Assembly: GCF_008087625.1 (NCBI RefSeq)
Contig: NZ_CP042997.1
Span: 8,680,001-8,744,000, forward strand
Source: Aquisphaera giovannonii
Lineage (GTDB): Bacteria; Planctomycetota; Planctomycetia; Isosphaerales; Isosphaeraceae
Length of the DNA: 64,000 bases
Direction of reading: 5' to 3'
The translations under genes and the position numbers were made by a program. How positions within the stretch are numbered: the first letter of the stretch is position 1; each line of letters opens with the position of its first letter. The notes beneath the pieces were generated by a model. It did no database searches, was not told the origin of the DNA, and was given only the letters and a program-made list of their open reading frames with translations. Below are positions 19,417 to 28,297 of this stretch, piece after piece.

Positions 19417-21573
19417 ATGTCAGATGTCACCCCAGACGATGCTGAGCCGTCCGACAGCGAGGCCGCTATCGGGACTCAGCGGACGGTGGCCGACGCCCTC
19501 CTGGCGGGCGTCAACGGACAGGGAGCATCAGCCCCGGAGGCCCACCGGGCCGTCGGGGCCGCCTACACCCTGTCGGAGTACTCGATCGACGCCCAGTCGC
19601 CCCCCTTCGCCGAGGGGGCCATGGGCTCCATCCTGATGGCCCGGGATGAGGTCCTCGGCCGCACGGTGGCCCTCAAGGCCATGCGGCGGGAGCACCTGGC
19701 GCGTGCGGACCTGCGCGCCCGGTTCCGCCGCGAGGCGGCGATCACCGCGCGGCTGCAGCATCCCGGCGTGCCGCCGGTCTTCGGAGTCGGCACGATCGAG
19801 GATGCCAGGCCCTTCTTCAGCATGCGCCTCGTGGAAGGGACGACGCTGGCCGAGCAGTTGAAGGCCTCGGTGGACCGCTGCGCGGATCGTCCCCGCTTCC
19901 TGACGATCTTCGGCCAGGTCTGCCAGACCATCGCCTTCGCGCACGACCAGGGCGTGATCCACCGCGACCTCAAGCCGGAGAACATCATCGTCGGCGACTT
20001 CGGCACGGTCTACGTGATTGACTGGGGCATCGCCGGGCTGATCGACGCGGCACACCCGCTGCCCGGGCGGGAGCCCGCGGGCGACCGGCCGCTGGCCGCG
20101 GAGTTGACGACGGCGGAACGCCCCCCTGCCCAGGAGCCGGGGGCGGGGGCCGACGGCGCGGACGCCGACTGCTCCCTGACGGCCGTCGGCGATCTCCTCG
20201 GGACGCCCCAGTACATGGCCCCCGAGCAGGCGAGGGGGGGCGTGCACCAGGACGAACGGGCCGACGTCTTCAGCCTGGGCGCCCTCCTCTTCGAGATCCT
20301 CACGGGCGAGCCCCTGCGGCCCGTCGCCACGGTCCGGGCGGGCTGGCTCAACGCGTTCTCGGTCGAGTACGCCTGCACGGTCGCACCGCGCCTGTCCGCC
20401 GCCAGGGCCGACGCGCCGGTCGCGGCACTGGCCGCACGCTGCCTGGAGCCGGACCGCGAGCGCCGCCCGAGGGACGCCCGCGAGGTCGCCGCCGAGATGA
20501 CCGCCTATCTCCTCCACGTGCTCCGCCGGCCGGAGCGGGAGATGGCCCGGTTCTTCGAGCTCTCCCCGGACCTCTTCGGCCTGGCCAGCCTGGACGGCTA
20601 TTTCAGGAGGGTGAACGAGAACTTCGCGAGGGTCCTCGGCTATCAGGGCGACGAGATCCTCTCCCGGCCCTATCTCGACTTCGTCCACCCCGATGACGTC
20701 GAGCAGACCCGCCGGCAGATGGTCAAGCTGACCGAGGGGAAGCCGGTCGTCCGGTTCGAGAACCGCTATCGCGACCACCGGGGGGAGTATCGCTGGTTCG
20801 AATGGAATGCCCAGGCCGTGCCCGACGAGGACATGGTCTTCGCGGTCGCGCGGGACATCACGGGCCGGAGGAACCTGGAGCGGCGGCTGCTTGGGACCGT
20901 CGAATCGTCGCCCATGGGCGTGGTGATCGTCGATCGGTCGGGGCGGATCGTCCAGGTCAACCGGGAGGCCGAGCGCCTCTTCGGCTACGACCGCGAGGAG
21001 TTGATCGGCCGGCCGGTCGAGATGCTCGTGCCCGCCCGTTTCCGCGGCGAGCATGAGGGCCGGCGCGAGGCCTTCCTGGCCAGCCGCGAGTCGCGGCCCG
21101 GGCGGGGGCGGGAGGTGACGGGCCTGAGGAAGGACGGCCGGGAGGTCCCCCTGGAGCTCGGCCTCAGCCCCTTCGACACCGAGGAAGGGACCTTCGTCAC
21201 CGCGGTCCTCTGCGAGGCCGGGCCGCGGGGGACGCGGGCGGGATGGCTCCTCGCCCTGCTCCGTTCGCATCCGGAGGCCGTGCTGCTGGTGGACGAGCAC
21301 GCCAGGATCGGCCTGGCGAATGAGCGGGCGGAGCGACTCTTCGGCTATGGGAGCGGCGAGCTCGCGGGCCGGCCGATCGCCGATCTGGTCGACGGCTTCC
21401 GCCCCGACGCGCCCGCCGCACTCCTCGAGGGCCGCGCCAGGGACGGGGCGCGATTCGTGGTCGAGGTCCGGCCCGTCCCGACCCCGGGCGGGGCGGCCGC
21501 GGTGGCCGTCCGCCTCGTCGCGGCCGCCGTCGACGATCCCGCCGCACTTGGACGCGGCGAGGAGTCTCCGTAA
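19417..21573 (+). CDS. Serine/threonine protein kinase with three C-terminal PAS domains
   Basis: A 718-residue soluble protein. Residues about 65-365 are a Hanks-type kinase: VALK with K87, the catalytic loop HRDLKPEN (H182-D184), the metal-binding motif as DWG (D202) instead of DFG, and [10 protein letters not shown]. Residues about 379-490 ([18 protein letters not shown]), 491-605 ([20 protein letters not shown]) and 611-710 ([20 protein letters not shown]) are PAS folds. There is no histidine kinase, GGDEF or transmembrane part. Kinase plus PAS is a rare order for bacterial Ser/Thr kinases; the PAS array probably senses redox or a ligand. A GTG at 19345 is in frame but the ATG at 19417 is more likely. 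Confidence 0.92.
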   Translation: MSDVTPDDAEPSDSEAAIGTQRTVADALLAGVNGQGASAPEAHRAVGAAYTLSEYSIDAQSPPFAEGAMGSILMARDEVLGRTVALKAMRREHLARADLRARFRREAAITARLQHPGVPPVFGVGTIEDARPFFSMRLVEGTTLAEQLKASVDRCADRPRFLTIFGQVCQTIAFAHDQGVIHRDLKPENIIVGDFGTVYVIDWGIAGLIDAAHPLPGREPAGDRPLAAELTTAERPPAQEPGAGADGADADCSLTAVGDLLGTPQYMAPEQARGGVHQDERADVFSLGALLFEILTGEPLRPVATVRAGWLNAFSVEYACTVAPRLSAARADAPVAALAARCLEPDRERRPRDAREVAAEMTAYLLHVLRRPEREMARFFELSPDLFGLASLDGYFRRVNENFARVLGYQGDEILSRPYLDFVHPDDVEQTRRQMVKLTEGKPVVRFENRYRDHRGEYRWFEWNAQAVPDEDMVFAVARDITGRRNLERRLLGTVESSPMGVVIVDRSGRIVQVNREAERLFGYDREELIGRPVEMLVPARFRGEHEGRREAFLASRESRPGRGREVTGLRKDGREVPLELGLSPFDTEEGTFVTAVLCEAGPRGTRAGWLLALLRSHPEAVLLVDEHARIGLANERAERLFGYGSGELAGRPIADLVDGFRPDAPAALLEGRARDGARFVVEVRPVPTPGGAAAVAVRLVAAAVDDPAALGRGEESP

Positions 21574-21642
21574 ACTGGGTTGGTCGGCGGACCGGCCCCG
21601 TCCGGGCGGCCGCGAGCAGGGCAGGTGCGGAGGGAGTCGGCG

Positions 21643-22065
21643 ATGGAGATCCTGGGGATCGGCACGGACATCGTCGAATGCCCGCGCATCGGAAAGATGA
21701 TCGAGCAGTACGGGGAGCTCTTCCTGCGGCGAGTCTACACGGAGCGGGAGGTCCGCTTCTGCCAGTCCAGGAAGCACGCGATCGAGCATTTCGCCGGGCG
21801 ATGGGCGGCGAAGGAGGCGATCCTCAAGGCCCTCGGCGCGGCCTCGATCCGGGGGCTCTCCTGGACCGACGTCGAGATCCGCACCGGCAACGACGGCCAG
21901 CCCCAGGTCCGCGTCCGCGGCGCCGCGAGAGAAGTCGCCATCGAGCGAGGGATCGGCGACATCCTGGTGTCACTATCCCACTGCCGCACCTATGCCACGG
22001 CCCACGCGATCGCCCTGGCGGGGAGGCCAGGCCGCCTGGCGACGGCCGAGCCCGACCCGGCGTGA
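21643..22065 (+). CDS. acpS: Holo-[acyl-carrier-protein] synthase
   Basis: A 140-residue phosphopantetheinyl transferase that loads CoA-derived pantetheine on acyl carrier protein. The family signature ILGIGTDIVE opens the protein, and FAGRWAAKEAILKALG carries the magnesium-binding glutamate and lysine. SLSHCRTYATAHAIA matches the C-terminal SISH region. A GGAGGGAG site precedes the ATG at 21643. It follows the kinase gene by 69 bases. Confidence 0.95.
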   Translation: MEILGIGTDIVECPRIGKMIEQYGELFLRRVYTEREVRFCQSRKHAIEHFAGRWAAKEAILKALGAASIRGLSWTDVEIRTGNDGQPQVRVRGAAREVAIERGIGDILVSLSHCRTYATAHAIALAGRPGRLATAEPDPA

Positions 22066-22132
22066 GGCTTGCGTCTCGGAGTCTGTCCCGCAAGGCCCCT
22101 CGAATTGCCTCCCTGACGGGGACGGAAGGTCC

Positions 22133-22232
22133 GATTCCCCCCCTTACGAAGGAAGAGTTAGAGGGGGTGGATTGCGGAGGCCCAGGCGGTCGAATTCCCC
22201 CCCTGTATCCCCCCTTCGTAAGGGGGGGAATC
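22133..22232. repeat. 100-base palindromic intergenic element (MITE-like)
   Basis: Its ends are a perfect 20-base inverted repeat: 22133-22152 (GATTCCCCCCCTTACGAAGG) and its reverse complement at 22213-22232. The interior is also loosely self-complementary (a GAGGGGGTGG block facing a CCCCCCCTGTATCCCCC block), so the whole can fold to one long hairpin. It has no coding capacity. It lies between convergent acpS and a methyltransferase gene. Such poly-C/poly-G hairpins occur as dispersed small repeats in some genomes; only one copy is seen here. Confidence 0.75.
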
Positions 22233-22307
22233 GTGTTCGGCACTCCCCGGCGCTGGGGAGGGCCGGGGGGGCCGGGTTCGACGACGCCGGGCTTATGGGA
22301 CAGACTC

Positions 22308-22934
22308 TCAGCTCTCCGGCGCGGCCGCCCGCGCGATCGTCGCCAGCCAGGCGTGGGGGCCGCCGGGCGAGAACGTCCACGCCTCGGGATGGTCGGTGAC
22401 ACGGAAGCGGGTCGCGCGGATCGACTCGACGACCCAGCCGTCGCGAAAGGCCTCGCGGATTTCCTCCTGGGTTATCCGCCTGGGCCCCTGCCCGGCGGGC
22501 TCCCTGTCGCTGAAGCAGAGCATGACGTAGAGCCCACCCGGGCGGACCGCGGCGCGGAGCGACTCCACGTACGCGCGACGCTGGTCGTCGTCGAAGGTGT
22601 GGAAGAGGCCGCAGTCGATGACCGTCTCGAAGGTCGCGCCGAGCCGATCGAGCTCGAGGGCACTGCCGACCTCGAACCGCGCGGAGCCGCCCCGGTCCGC
22701 CGCCTTGGCACGCGCCTTCTCGATGGCCGCTTCCACGTAATCCAGGCCGAGGACGTCGTGGCCACGCGACGCCAGGAACAGGGCGTTCTCGCCCGTCCCG
22801 CATCCGGCGTCGAGGACGGGGCTCCGGACCGCCCCCGCCTCCGCCTCCGCCAGTTCCACGAGGGCCGGCTGCGGCCCGGGGATGTCCCACGGCGGCCGTT
22901 CCCTGTAGGCCTGTTCGAACCTGTCCCTATCCAT
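22308..22934 (-). CDS. Class I SAM-dependent methyltransferase
   Basis: A 208-residue methyltransferase. It begins with a PPWDIPGPQPALVEL stretch typical of thiopurine/tellurite-type small methyltransferases; the SAM site is VLDAGCGTGENALFLASRGHD followed by VLGLDYVEAAIEKAR, and the post-I region reads VIDCGLFHTFDDDQ. The C-terminal segment has a Trp/Phe-rich strand. The substrate is not evident. The ATG at 22934 is preceded by a G-rich site; the frame runs much farther upstream as antisense to the comEC fusion. Confidence 0.9.
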   Translation of the reverse strand: MDRDRFEQAYRERPPWDIPGPQPALVELAEAEAGAVRSPVLDAGCGTGENALFLASRGHDVLGLDYVEAAIEKARAKAADRGGSARFEVGSALELDRLGATFETVIDCGLFHTFDDDQRRAYVESLRAAVRPGGLYVMLCFSDREPAGQGPRRITQEEIREAFRDGWVVESIRATRFRVTDHPEAWTFSPGGPHAWLATIARAAAPES

Positions 22935-22987
22935 GTTACGCCCCCCGGCATGAAGTTCGCGATCTTCGACGGGACCGGCCTTCCCTT

Positions 22988-25900
22988 TTACCCGGTGGCC
23001 TGCCCGGGGCCAACGGCGGAGGCCGCGTCCAGGAAGGCGACGACCTGCCCCAGGAGCGGCTCGCCGCCGACGGCGATCACGTCGGTATGGCCGGCGCCGG
23101 GGACCTCGATGAGTCGATCGCCGGCGCGGAGTGCCGAGAGGAGCGAACGAACCGCGGCGCTCGGGACCAGCCGGTCGGCCTCGCCGTGGATGCCGAGCGC
23201 CGGGCACTCCACCCGGGGGGCCAGCTCGATCGGCTGCGGCCGGGTCAGCGAGACGCCGGCGATGCGACCGGCCCGACGGGTCACGAGGCGGGCCAGGAAT
23301 CGAGAGGCCGGGAACCGTCGCGAGCGGAACCAGACGCGCATGGCGTCGTCCAGGTCCACCATCGGCGACTCGAGCACCAGGGCGCGAATGCGGCAGTCCT
23401 CCGCCGCGGCCCGAATCGCCACCGCGGCCCCCATCGATCGCCCCCAGAGGACCGGGACGAACGACCCCTGCGGATTCTCGCTCGCGACCAGCCGGGCCAG
23501 CTCGTCGAGCCATCGGCTGACGTCCCCGGCCTCGCGCCCGCCGAACGAGGCATAGGCCCCGTCGCTCTCGCCGTATCCGCGCAGGTCGATCGCCGCGACG
23601 TCCCAGCCGCCCGCGTTCAGTGCCGCGACGCGGGCCGCCTGGATCTGGCTCGAGGCCTCCGCGAATCCGTGGATCAGCACGGCCGTCCGGCCCGACGGCG
23701 GCCGATCGCTCGCGGGGTGCCACCTCCCGGAGAGCCGCGTGCCGTCGGCCGCCTGGATGGAGATTCGCCTGCCGACGCGAGGGCGGGGCCCCTCCTCGTC
23801 ATCCCCCACCCTGGGCCGGGGCGGAACCACGAGGGTCCACGCCCCGTATTCGACGATGGCCATCAGGACGCACGCGGCCAGGCCGATGAGGAGGCCGAGC
23901 AGCCCGATCGCCAGCCCCGTGATGCCTGCAATCGGCCACGCGGCCGGGGGGAAGACACCAAGGAGGACCGCCGCGCCGCCCGCCATGGTGGCCGCCTCGG
24001 CCGTGGCCGGGGCGTCCAGATAGCCGGCCAACGTCAGGCCATCGCGAGTCGGCCGGAATGCGACGGCCCCTCGCTGCCACGTGCGGAGCACCGGCATCGC
24101 GCGGCCGTCCAGCCCCTCCAGCGCGTCCTTCGTGCCGAACTGGGGCGTCCGCTGGCTGACGACGACGGCCTTGGGCCTCGCCCAGTCGTAGAGCCTCGTC
24201 GGATTCGCGGTCCTCCCCCCGTGATGCGGCGATAGGAAGAGGTCGGGCGACGGTTCGGGGCGATGCCCCTGGAGGAGGGCGGCCGTCCCCTCCGCGTCCA
24301 GGTCGCCGGTCAGCATGATTCGTCTGCCGCCGTGCTCGATGTCGAGGACCAGGCTGCGGGCGTTGTCCGACGTCTCAGGCGGGAAGCCCGCCGGGGGATG
24401 GAGGACGGCGAAGGTCACACCGGACCGCCGCCACGACTCGCCGGCGGTGATGACCCTGACCGGGACGCGCCTGTCGCGAAGCTCGTCGAGGAGCGATGAC
24501 GCGGCCGGGTTCGCCTCGCCGCCGAAGCCGGGCGGCACGACGACCTCGCCGACGGCGAAGCGGTCGAGGAGGTCGGGCAGGCCGTTGTAGTGATCGAGGT
24601 CGGCGTGGCTCAGGAAGACCTGATCGATCCGCGTGATGCCCCGGCTCCAGAGCGCGGGGGCGATGATCCGCCGGCCGACCCGGGGATCCCCCATGCGTCC
24701 GCAATCGTAGAGGAGCGTCGTGCCGTCGGCGAGCCGGGCCGTGACCGCCAGGCCGTGCCCGACGGCGAGGACGTCGCCCTCGATCGGGGGCGGATCGATG
24801 CGGAGGCCGACGAGGAGCCAGCCGGGGATCAGGACGGCCGCGGCGGCCGCGAGGAGGGCTGCCTGTCGTCCCCGCATCGGGCCGGGCAGGAGCACAGGGG
24901 CCGCGAAGGCGATGGAGGCCAGCATCAGGAGGAGATAGAAGACCGCCACCGCCCAGGCCGCCGGGCCGGCCGCGAAGCGATGTCCCCAGGGCTGCGAGGC
25001 CCCCCAGCGGACGATGATCTCGGTGAGCCGCAGGAGCCACTCGGCCAGCCGGATCAGGAGAACGCCGAGCCCCGGGATGCCGGTCAGCCCGATCCCGAGC
25101 CCCGAGGCGCCCAGCAGCAGGGCCGCCGTCGTGATCGGGATCAGCGGGATGTTCAGGAGGATGCCGATCGGGGAGACGAGATGGAACCGCAGGGCCACGA
25201 GCGGGACCGCGGCCAGCCAGACGACGGCCGACAGGATCATACCCTGGACGATCCCGCGGGCCGCCCGGCGTGGCCAACGTCGCCATCGGGGCTCGAACTC
25301 CCGCTCGAGCGCGACGATCTCCGCGGGCCGGCGGCGGAAGCGATCGGCCAGCCGGTCCCGCAACCAGGCGGCCCCCTCCCTCGCCCTGGGCACCAGCCAG
25401 ATCAGGGCGGCGATGGCCAGGAACGAGAGCTGGCAGCCGACGTCGAAGGCGTAGAAGGGGCTCCAGGCCAGGCACAAGAGGCCGGCCAGGGCCAGGGTGT
25501 TGGCGGGCCTCGAAGGGCGGCGGGCGATCCCCGCGACGCAGAAGGCGAGCGTCATGGCGGCGGAGCGGACCACCGATGGTGCCAGGCCGACGAGGGCCGC
25601 GTACCCCACCGTCCCGATGGCGATCGCGGCGTAGGCGGAGATCCTCGGGACAGAGGCCAGGCGCAGGAGCCAGGCGAGGAACAGGGCCAGGGCCTGCAAC
25701 TGGAGGCCGGAGATCGCCAGGAGGTGGGTCGTGCCCGTCAGGGAGAACGCGTCCACGTCCGCCGGGTCGATGTCCTCCCGCCGGCCGAGGATCAGCGCCG
25801 AGGCCAGCGCCGCGGTGGGCCCGTCCAGGTGCGATTCCAGCTCCGCACGGCAGGCGTCGCGGGCCCGCGCCAGCCGGGCGGTCCAGGGCCACGGGGCGGA

Positions 25901-26569
25901 CGTGGGATCGCGCGACAGTCCGCCTGGGCCGTCCACGAACAAGTGGGCGTCGACCCCGCGGGATCTCAGGTAGGCCCGATAGTCGAACTCGCCGGGATTG
26001 AGCGGGCCGGCCACGCGCGAGAGCGTCCCGGCCGCCTCCACGGGCTGGCCCGCCTGGATGTCGGTCCGGTCCCCGGCCGCGACCATCGCCACGTTGCCCG
26101 AGGCCGCGTGCCAGCGGCGGCCGTCGCAGACCTGGGTGACGGCCAGAAACATCCGGGTCACCTCGCGATCCGGCTCGCCCGCGCCGTAGCCCTCCGTGCG
26201 ATGCCGACCGAGCACGTCGGTGATGACGCCCCGAAGCCAGGCCGGGCGGGGCGTGTCGTCGGCCAGGCGGCCGATGTCGTCCGCCGCGCGATCGCTCCAT
26301 CGGGCGTGGTGCCAGCCGGCCGCAAGGCAGAGCGCCGCGGCGAGCATCGCCGCGCTCGAGATCCTCGGACGCCTCAGGCCGAGCAGCCCCGACGCCGCCG
26401 CGACGAATGCCAGGTCGATCCACGACCGGGTCGTGCATCCGTCCCAGGTACGGTCGGCGACGATCCCGGCCACCGCGGCGATGAGCAGCGGCACCAGGGG
26501 AGGCCAGCGCACGGCACGCGGACCGGCGGCCCCCTCCCCTCCTTCGGCAGCCGGGGCTGGAGCCCGCAT
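22988..26569 (-). CDS. comEC: ComEC/Rec2 competence protein fused to an alpha/beta hydrolase
   Basis: A 1193-residue protein in one open frame. Residues about 15-560 hold the ComEC N-terminal domain and multi-helix competence domain (SLTGTTHLLAISGLQLQAL; VGLAPSVVRSAAMTLAFCVA). Residues about 580-880 are the metallo-beta-lactamase-like domain (VFLSHADLDHYNGL, LFLSPHHGGR), thought to degrade one DNA strand during uptake. Next come two or three extra membrane helices (about 880-925), then from about 930 a complete serine hydrolase domain: AVLIHGFAEASS, DLRGYGESDG, nucleophile S1045 in GRSMGAA, and a late GAGHTD histidine. A GAGGTGG site precedes the ATG at 26569. The hydrolase fusion is unusual; topology would decide on which side it works. 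Confidence 0.93.
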   Translation of the reverse strand: MRAPAPAAEGGEGAAGPRAVRWPPLVPLLIAAVAGIVADRTWDGCTTRSWIDLAFVAAASGLLGLRRPRISSAAMLAAALCLAAGWHHARWSDRAADDIGRLADDTPRPAWLRGVITDVLGRHRTEGYGAGEPDREVTRMFLAVTQVCDGRRWHAASGNVAMVAAGDRTDIQAGQPVEAAGTLSRVAGPLNPGEFDYRAYLRSRGVDAHLFVDGPGGLSRDPTSAPWPWTARLARARDACRAELESHLDGPTAALASALILGRREDIDPADVDAFSLTGTTHLLAISGLQLQALALFLAWLLRLASVPRISAYAAIAIGTVGYAALVGLAPSVVRSAAMTLAFCVAGIARRPSRPANTLALAGLLCLAWSPFYAFDVGCQLSFLAIAALIWLVPRAREGAAWLRDRLADRFRRRPAEIVALEREFEPRWRRWPRRAARGIVQGMILSAVVWLAAVPLVALRFHLVSPIGILLNIPLIPITTAALLLGASGLGIGLTGIPGLGVLLIRLAEWLLRLTEIIVRWGASQPWGHRFAAGPAAWAVAVFYLLLMLASIAFAAPVLLPGPMRGRQAALLAAAAAVLIPGWLLVGLRIDPPPIEGDVLAVGHGLAVTARLADGTTLLYDCGRMGDPRVGRRIIAPALWSRGITRIDQVFLSHADLDHYNGLPDLLDRFAVGEVVVPPGFGGEANPAASSLLDELRDRRVPVRVITAGESWRRSGVTFAVLHPPAGFPPETSDNARSLVLDIEHGGRRIMLTGDLDAEGTAALLQGHRPEPSPDLFLSPHHGGRTANPTRLYDWARPKAVVVSQRTPQFGTKDALEGLDGRAMPVLRTWQRGAVAFRPTRDGLTLAGYLDAPATAEAATMAGGAAVLLGVFPPAAWPIAGITGLAIGLLGLLIGLAACVLMAIVEYGAWTLVVPPRPRVGDDEEGPRPRVGRRISIQAADGTRLSGRWHPASDRPPSGRTAVLIHGFAEASSQIQAARVAALNAGGWDVAAIDLRGYGESDGAYASFGGREAGDVSRWLDELARLVASENPQGSFVPVLWGRSMGAAVAIRAAAEDCRIRALVLESPMVDLDDAMRVWFRSRRFPASRFLARLVTRRAGRIAGVSLTRPQPIELAPRVECPALGIHGEADRLVPSAAVRSLLSALRAGDRLIEVPGAGHTDVIAVGGEPLLGQVVAFLDAASAVGPGQATG

Positions 26570-26829
26570 CGGTCCACCTCGAACCAGTCGCCCGGCCGCG
26601 ACGCAATCGCGGGCATGGTCCCGTCCCGGGCCTCGCGACGAGCCGGCACACGGGCCCCGATTGGATCTTACGCCACGGAGTTGGACGGGCCAATGCGGGG
26701 CGGCCCATTTCGGATCGACGTCGCCACGACACAAAGATTTAGACTCGTGGGGTTTGCCGAGGTTTCCAACTTTGACATAATGCTGGTCGCTTCCGTCCGC
26801 CATCCCTTCTGCCCGAGGATCTTCTGCTC

Positions 26830-28104
26830 ATGGAACGTCGATATCCCTGCGGCGGTGTCAAGCGAAGAGGGTTCCTCGCGGCGGCGGCCTCGGCGCCGAT
26901 CCTCGGCGCGATGCCCGGGACCGGGCTGCTCGCCGCCGACGGCACTCCCCAGCCCCCGTCGCAGCCGCAGATCCGCACGACTCCGAGCCACGCCGGGGCC
27001 GACGTGAAGGCGGCCAGCAAGCTCGGCGTGCCCGGGCTCTATCCCGGCCGCGTCGTGGAGGTCCGGAACAAGGCGATGATCCGCGGCGGCGTCAAGGACC
27101 GCGGGGCCATCAAGTCGTCGCTGGAGAAGGGCCTGATGCGCCTCACCGGCGCGCCCGGCGCACCGGACGCCTGGCGGACGTTCTTCGAGCCCGGGGACGT
27201 CGTCGGCATCAAGGTCGTCCCGAACGGCCAGCCGTACGCCCATTCCTCCTTCGAGCTGGTCCTGGAGATCATCGAAGGGCTGAAGTCCGCCGGGGTCAAG
27301 CCCCGCGACATCTTCGTCTACGACCGCTATCGCGAGGAGTTCCTCGGCGCCGGCTACGACAAGATCCTGCCGGCGGACATCCGCTGGGGCGGGCTCACGG
27401 CGGAGGGGGGCGACCAGTTCCAGGTCGACTTCCCTTCCTATCGATCCGATCCGGTCGCCGGATATGACCCGGACGCCTTCGTCTGGATGGACCTGATCCC
27501 CACCGGCGACGACCCGAAGGACGATCGCAAATTCCGCTCGCACCTCGGGAAGCTCGTCACGAAGGTTGTCAACAAGATCATCGGCGTCCCGGTTGTGAAG
27601 GACCACGGCTCCGCCGGGGTGACCGGGGCGCTGAAGAACATGAGCCACGGCTCGGTGAACAACGTCGCGCGGTCGCACAGCAACAGCTCAACGAACGTCT
27701 GCAATCAGTTCATCCCGCAGGTGGCCAGCCACCCGACGATCCGGTCCAAGTTCGTCCTCCAGGTCATGGACGGCATCCGCGCCGTCTACCAGGGCGGCCC
27801 GTTCGCCTGGGCGGATAGCAAGGGGAAGTGGACCTGGGAGAACAACGCCCTGCTGCTGGCGACCGACCCGGTCGCGCTCGACCACGTCGAGTGGGACATG
27901 GTGGACGCCCGCCGCGTGCTCGAGAAGCTGCCCAAGGTCGCCGCGTGCGGCAAGCTCGCGGCCGATCCGTTCGGGAAAGAAGGCTTCGACGTCCGCCAGC
28001 CCCAGCACATCGCTCTGGCGGGCGCCCTCGGACTGGGCCACTTCGACTACAAGTCGCCCCGCGGCCGGCGATTCTCCATCGACCACGTCGTCGTCGACGC
28101 CTGA
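26830..28104 (+). CDS. DUF362 domain protein with Tat signal
   Basis: A 424-residue protein with a twin-arginine leader (VKRRGFLAAAASAPIL). The body matches DUF362, seen in GDVVGIKVVPNGQPYAHSS, DIFVYDRYREEFLGAGYD, SHGSVNNVARSHSNS and LLATDPVALDHVEWD. Some DUF362 proteins carry iron-sulfur clusters, but no clustered cysteines are visible here. Tat-exported members are frequent in planctomycetes, function unknown. It diverges from the comEC fusion across a 260-base gap that has a possible TTGCCG/TAATGC promoter around 26755-26784. Confidence 0.9.
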   Translation: MERRYPCGGVKRRGFLAAAASAPILGAMPGTGLLAADGTPQPPSQPQIRTTPSHAGADVKAASKLGVPGLYPGRVVEVRNKAMIRGGVKDRGAIKSSLEKGLMRLTGAPGAPDAWRTFFEPGDVVGIKVVPNGQPYAHSSFELVLEIIEGLKSAGVKPRDIFVYDRYREEFLGAGYDKILPADIRWGGLTAEGGDQFQVDFPSYRSDPVAGYDPDAFVWMDLIPTGDDPKDDRKFRSHLGKLVTKVVNKIIGVPVVKDHGSAGVTGALKNMSHGSVNNVARSHSNSSTNVCNQFIPQVASHPTIRSKFVLQVMDGIRAVYQGGPFAWADSKGKWTWENNALLLATDPVALDHVEWDMVDARRVLEKLPKVAACGKLAADPFGKEGFDVRQPQHIALAGALGLGHFDYKSPRGRRFSIDHVVVDA

Positions 28105-28297
28105 GCCGAGCTGAAAAGAGGCGGCTCCGTCCGCCCTGCTCGCCCTCCGAGACTTTTCCGCCATTGTGTGCCGGTCTTCACCTGGCCGCAAGCAGCCACC
28201 CGCCGGGAAATCGCCCGCGGGCCGCCCGCTTGCGGTCCGGCGGGCACGCGACTAGGATGCGCCCGCGGCGGAGTCGCATCGATCCAGGCAGGATATC

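Noticed and set aside
22250-22310. GGGTTCGA-type stretch as a tRNA arm
   Set aside because: No matching acceptor, D or anticodon stems around it.
24590-27007. Rightward open frame of about 800 codons
   Set aside because: Antisense to comEC; rich in Arg, Gly, Glu and Gln with no hydrophobic core.
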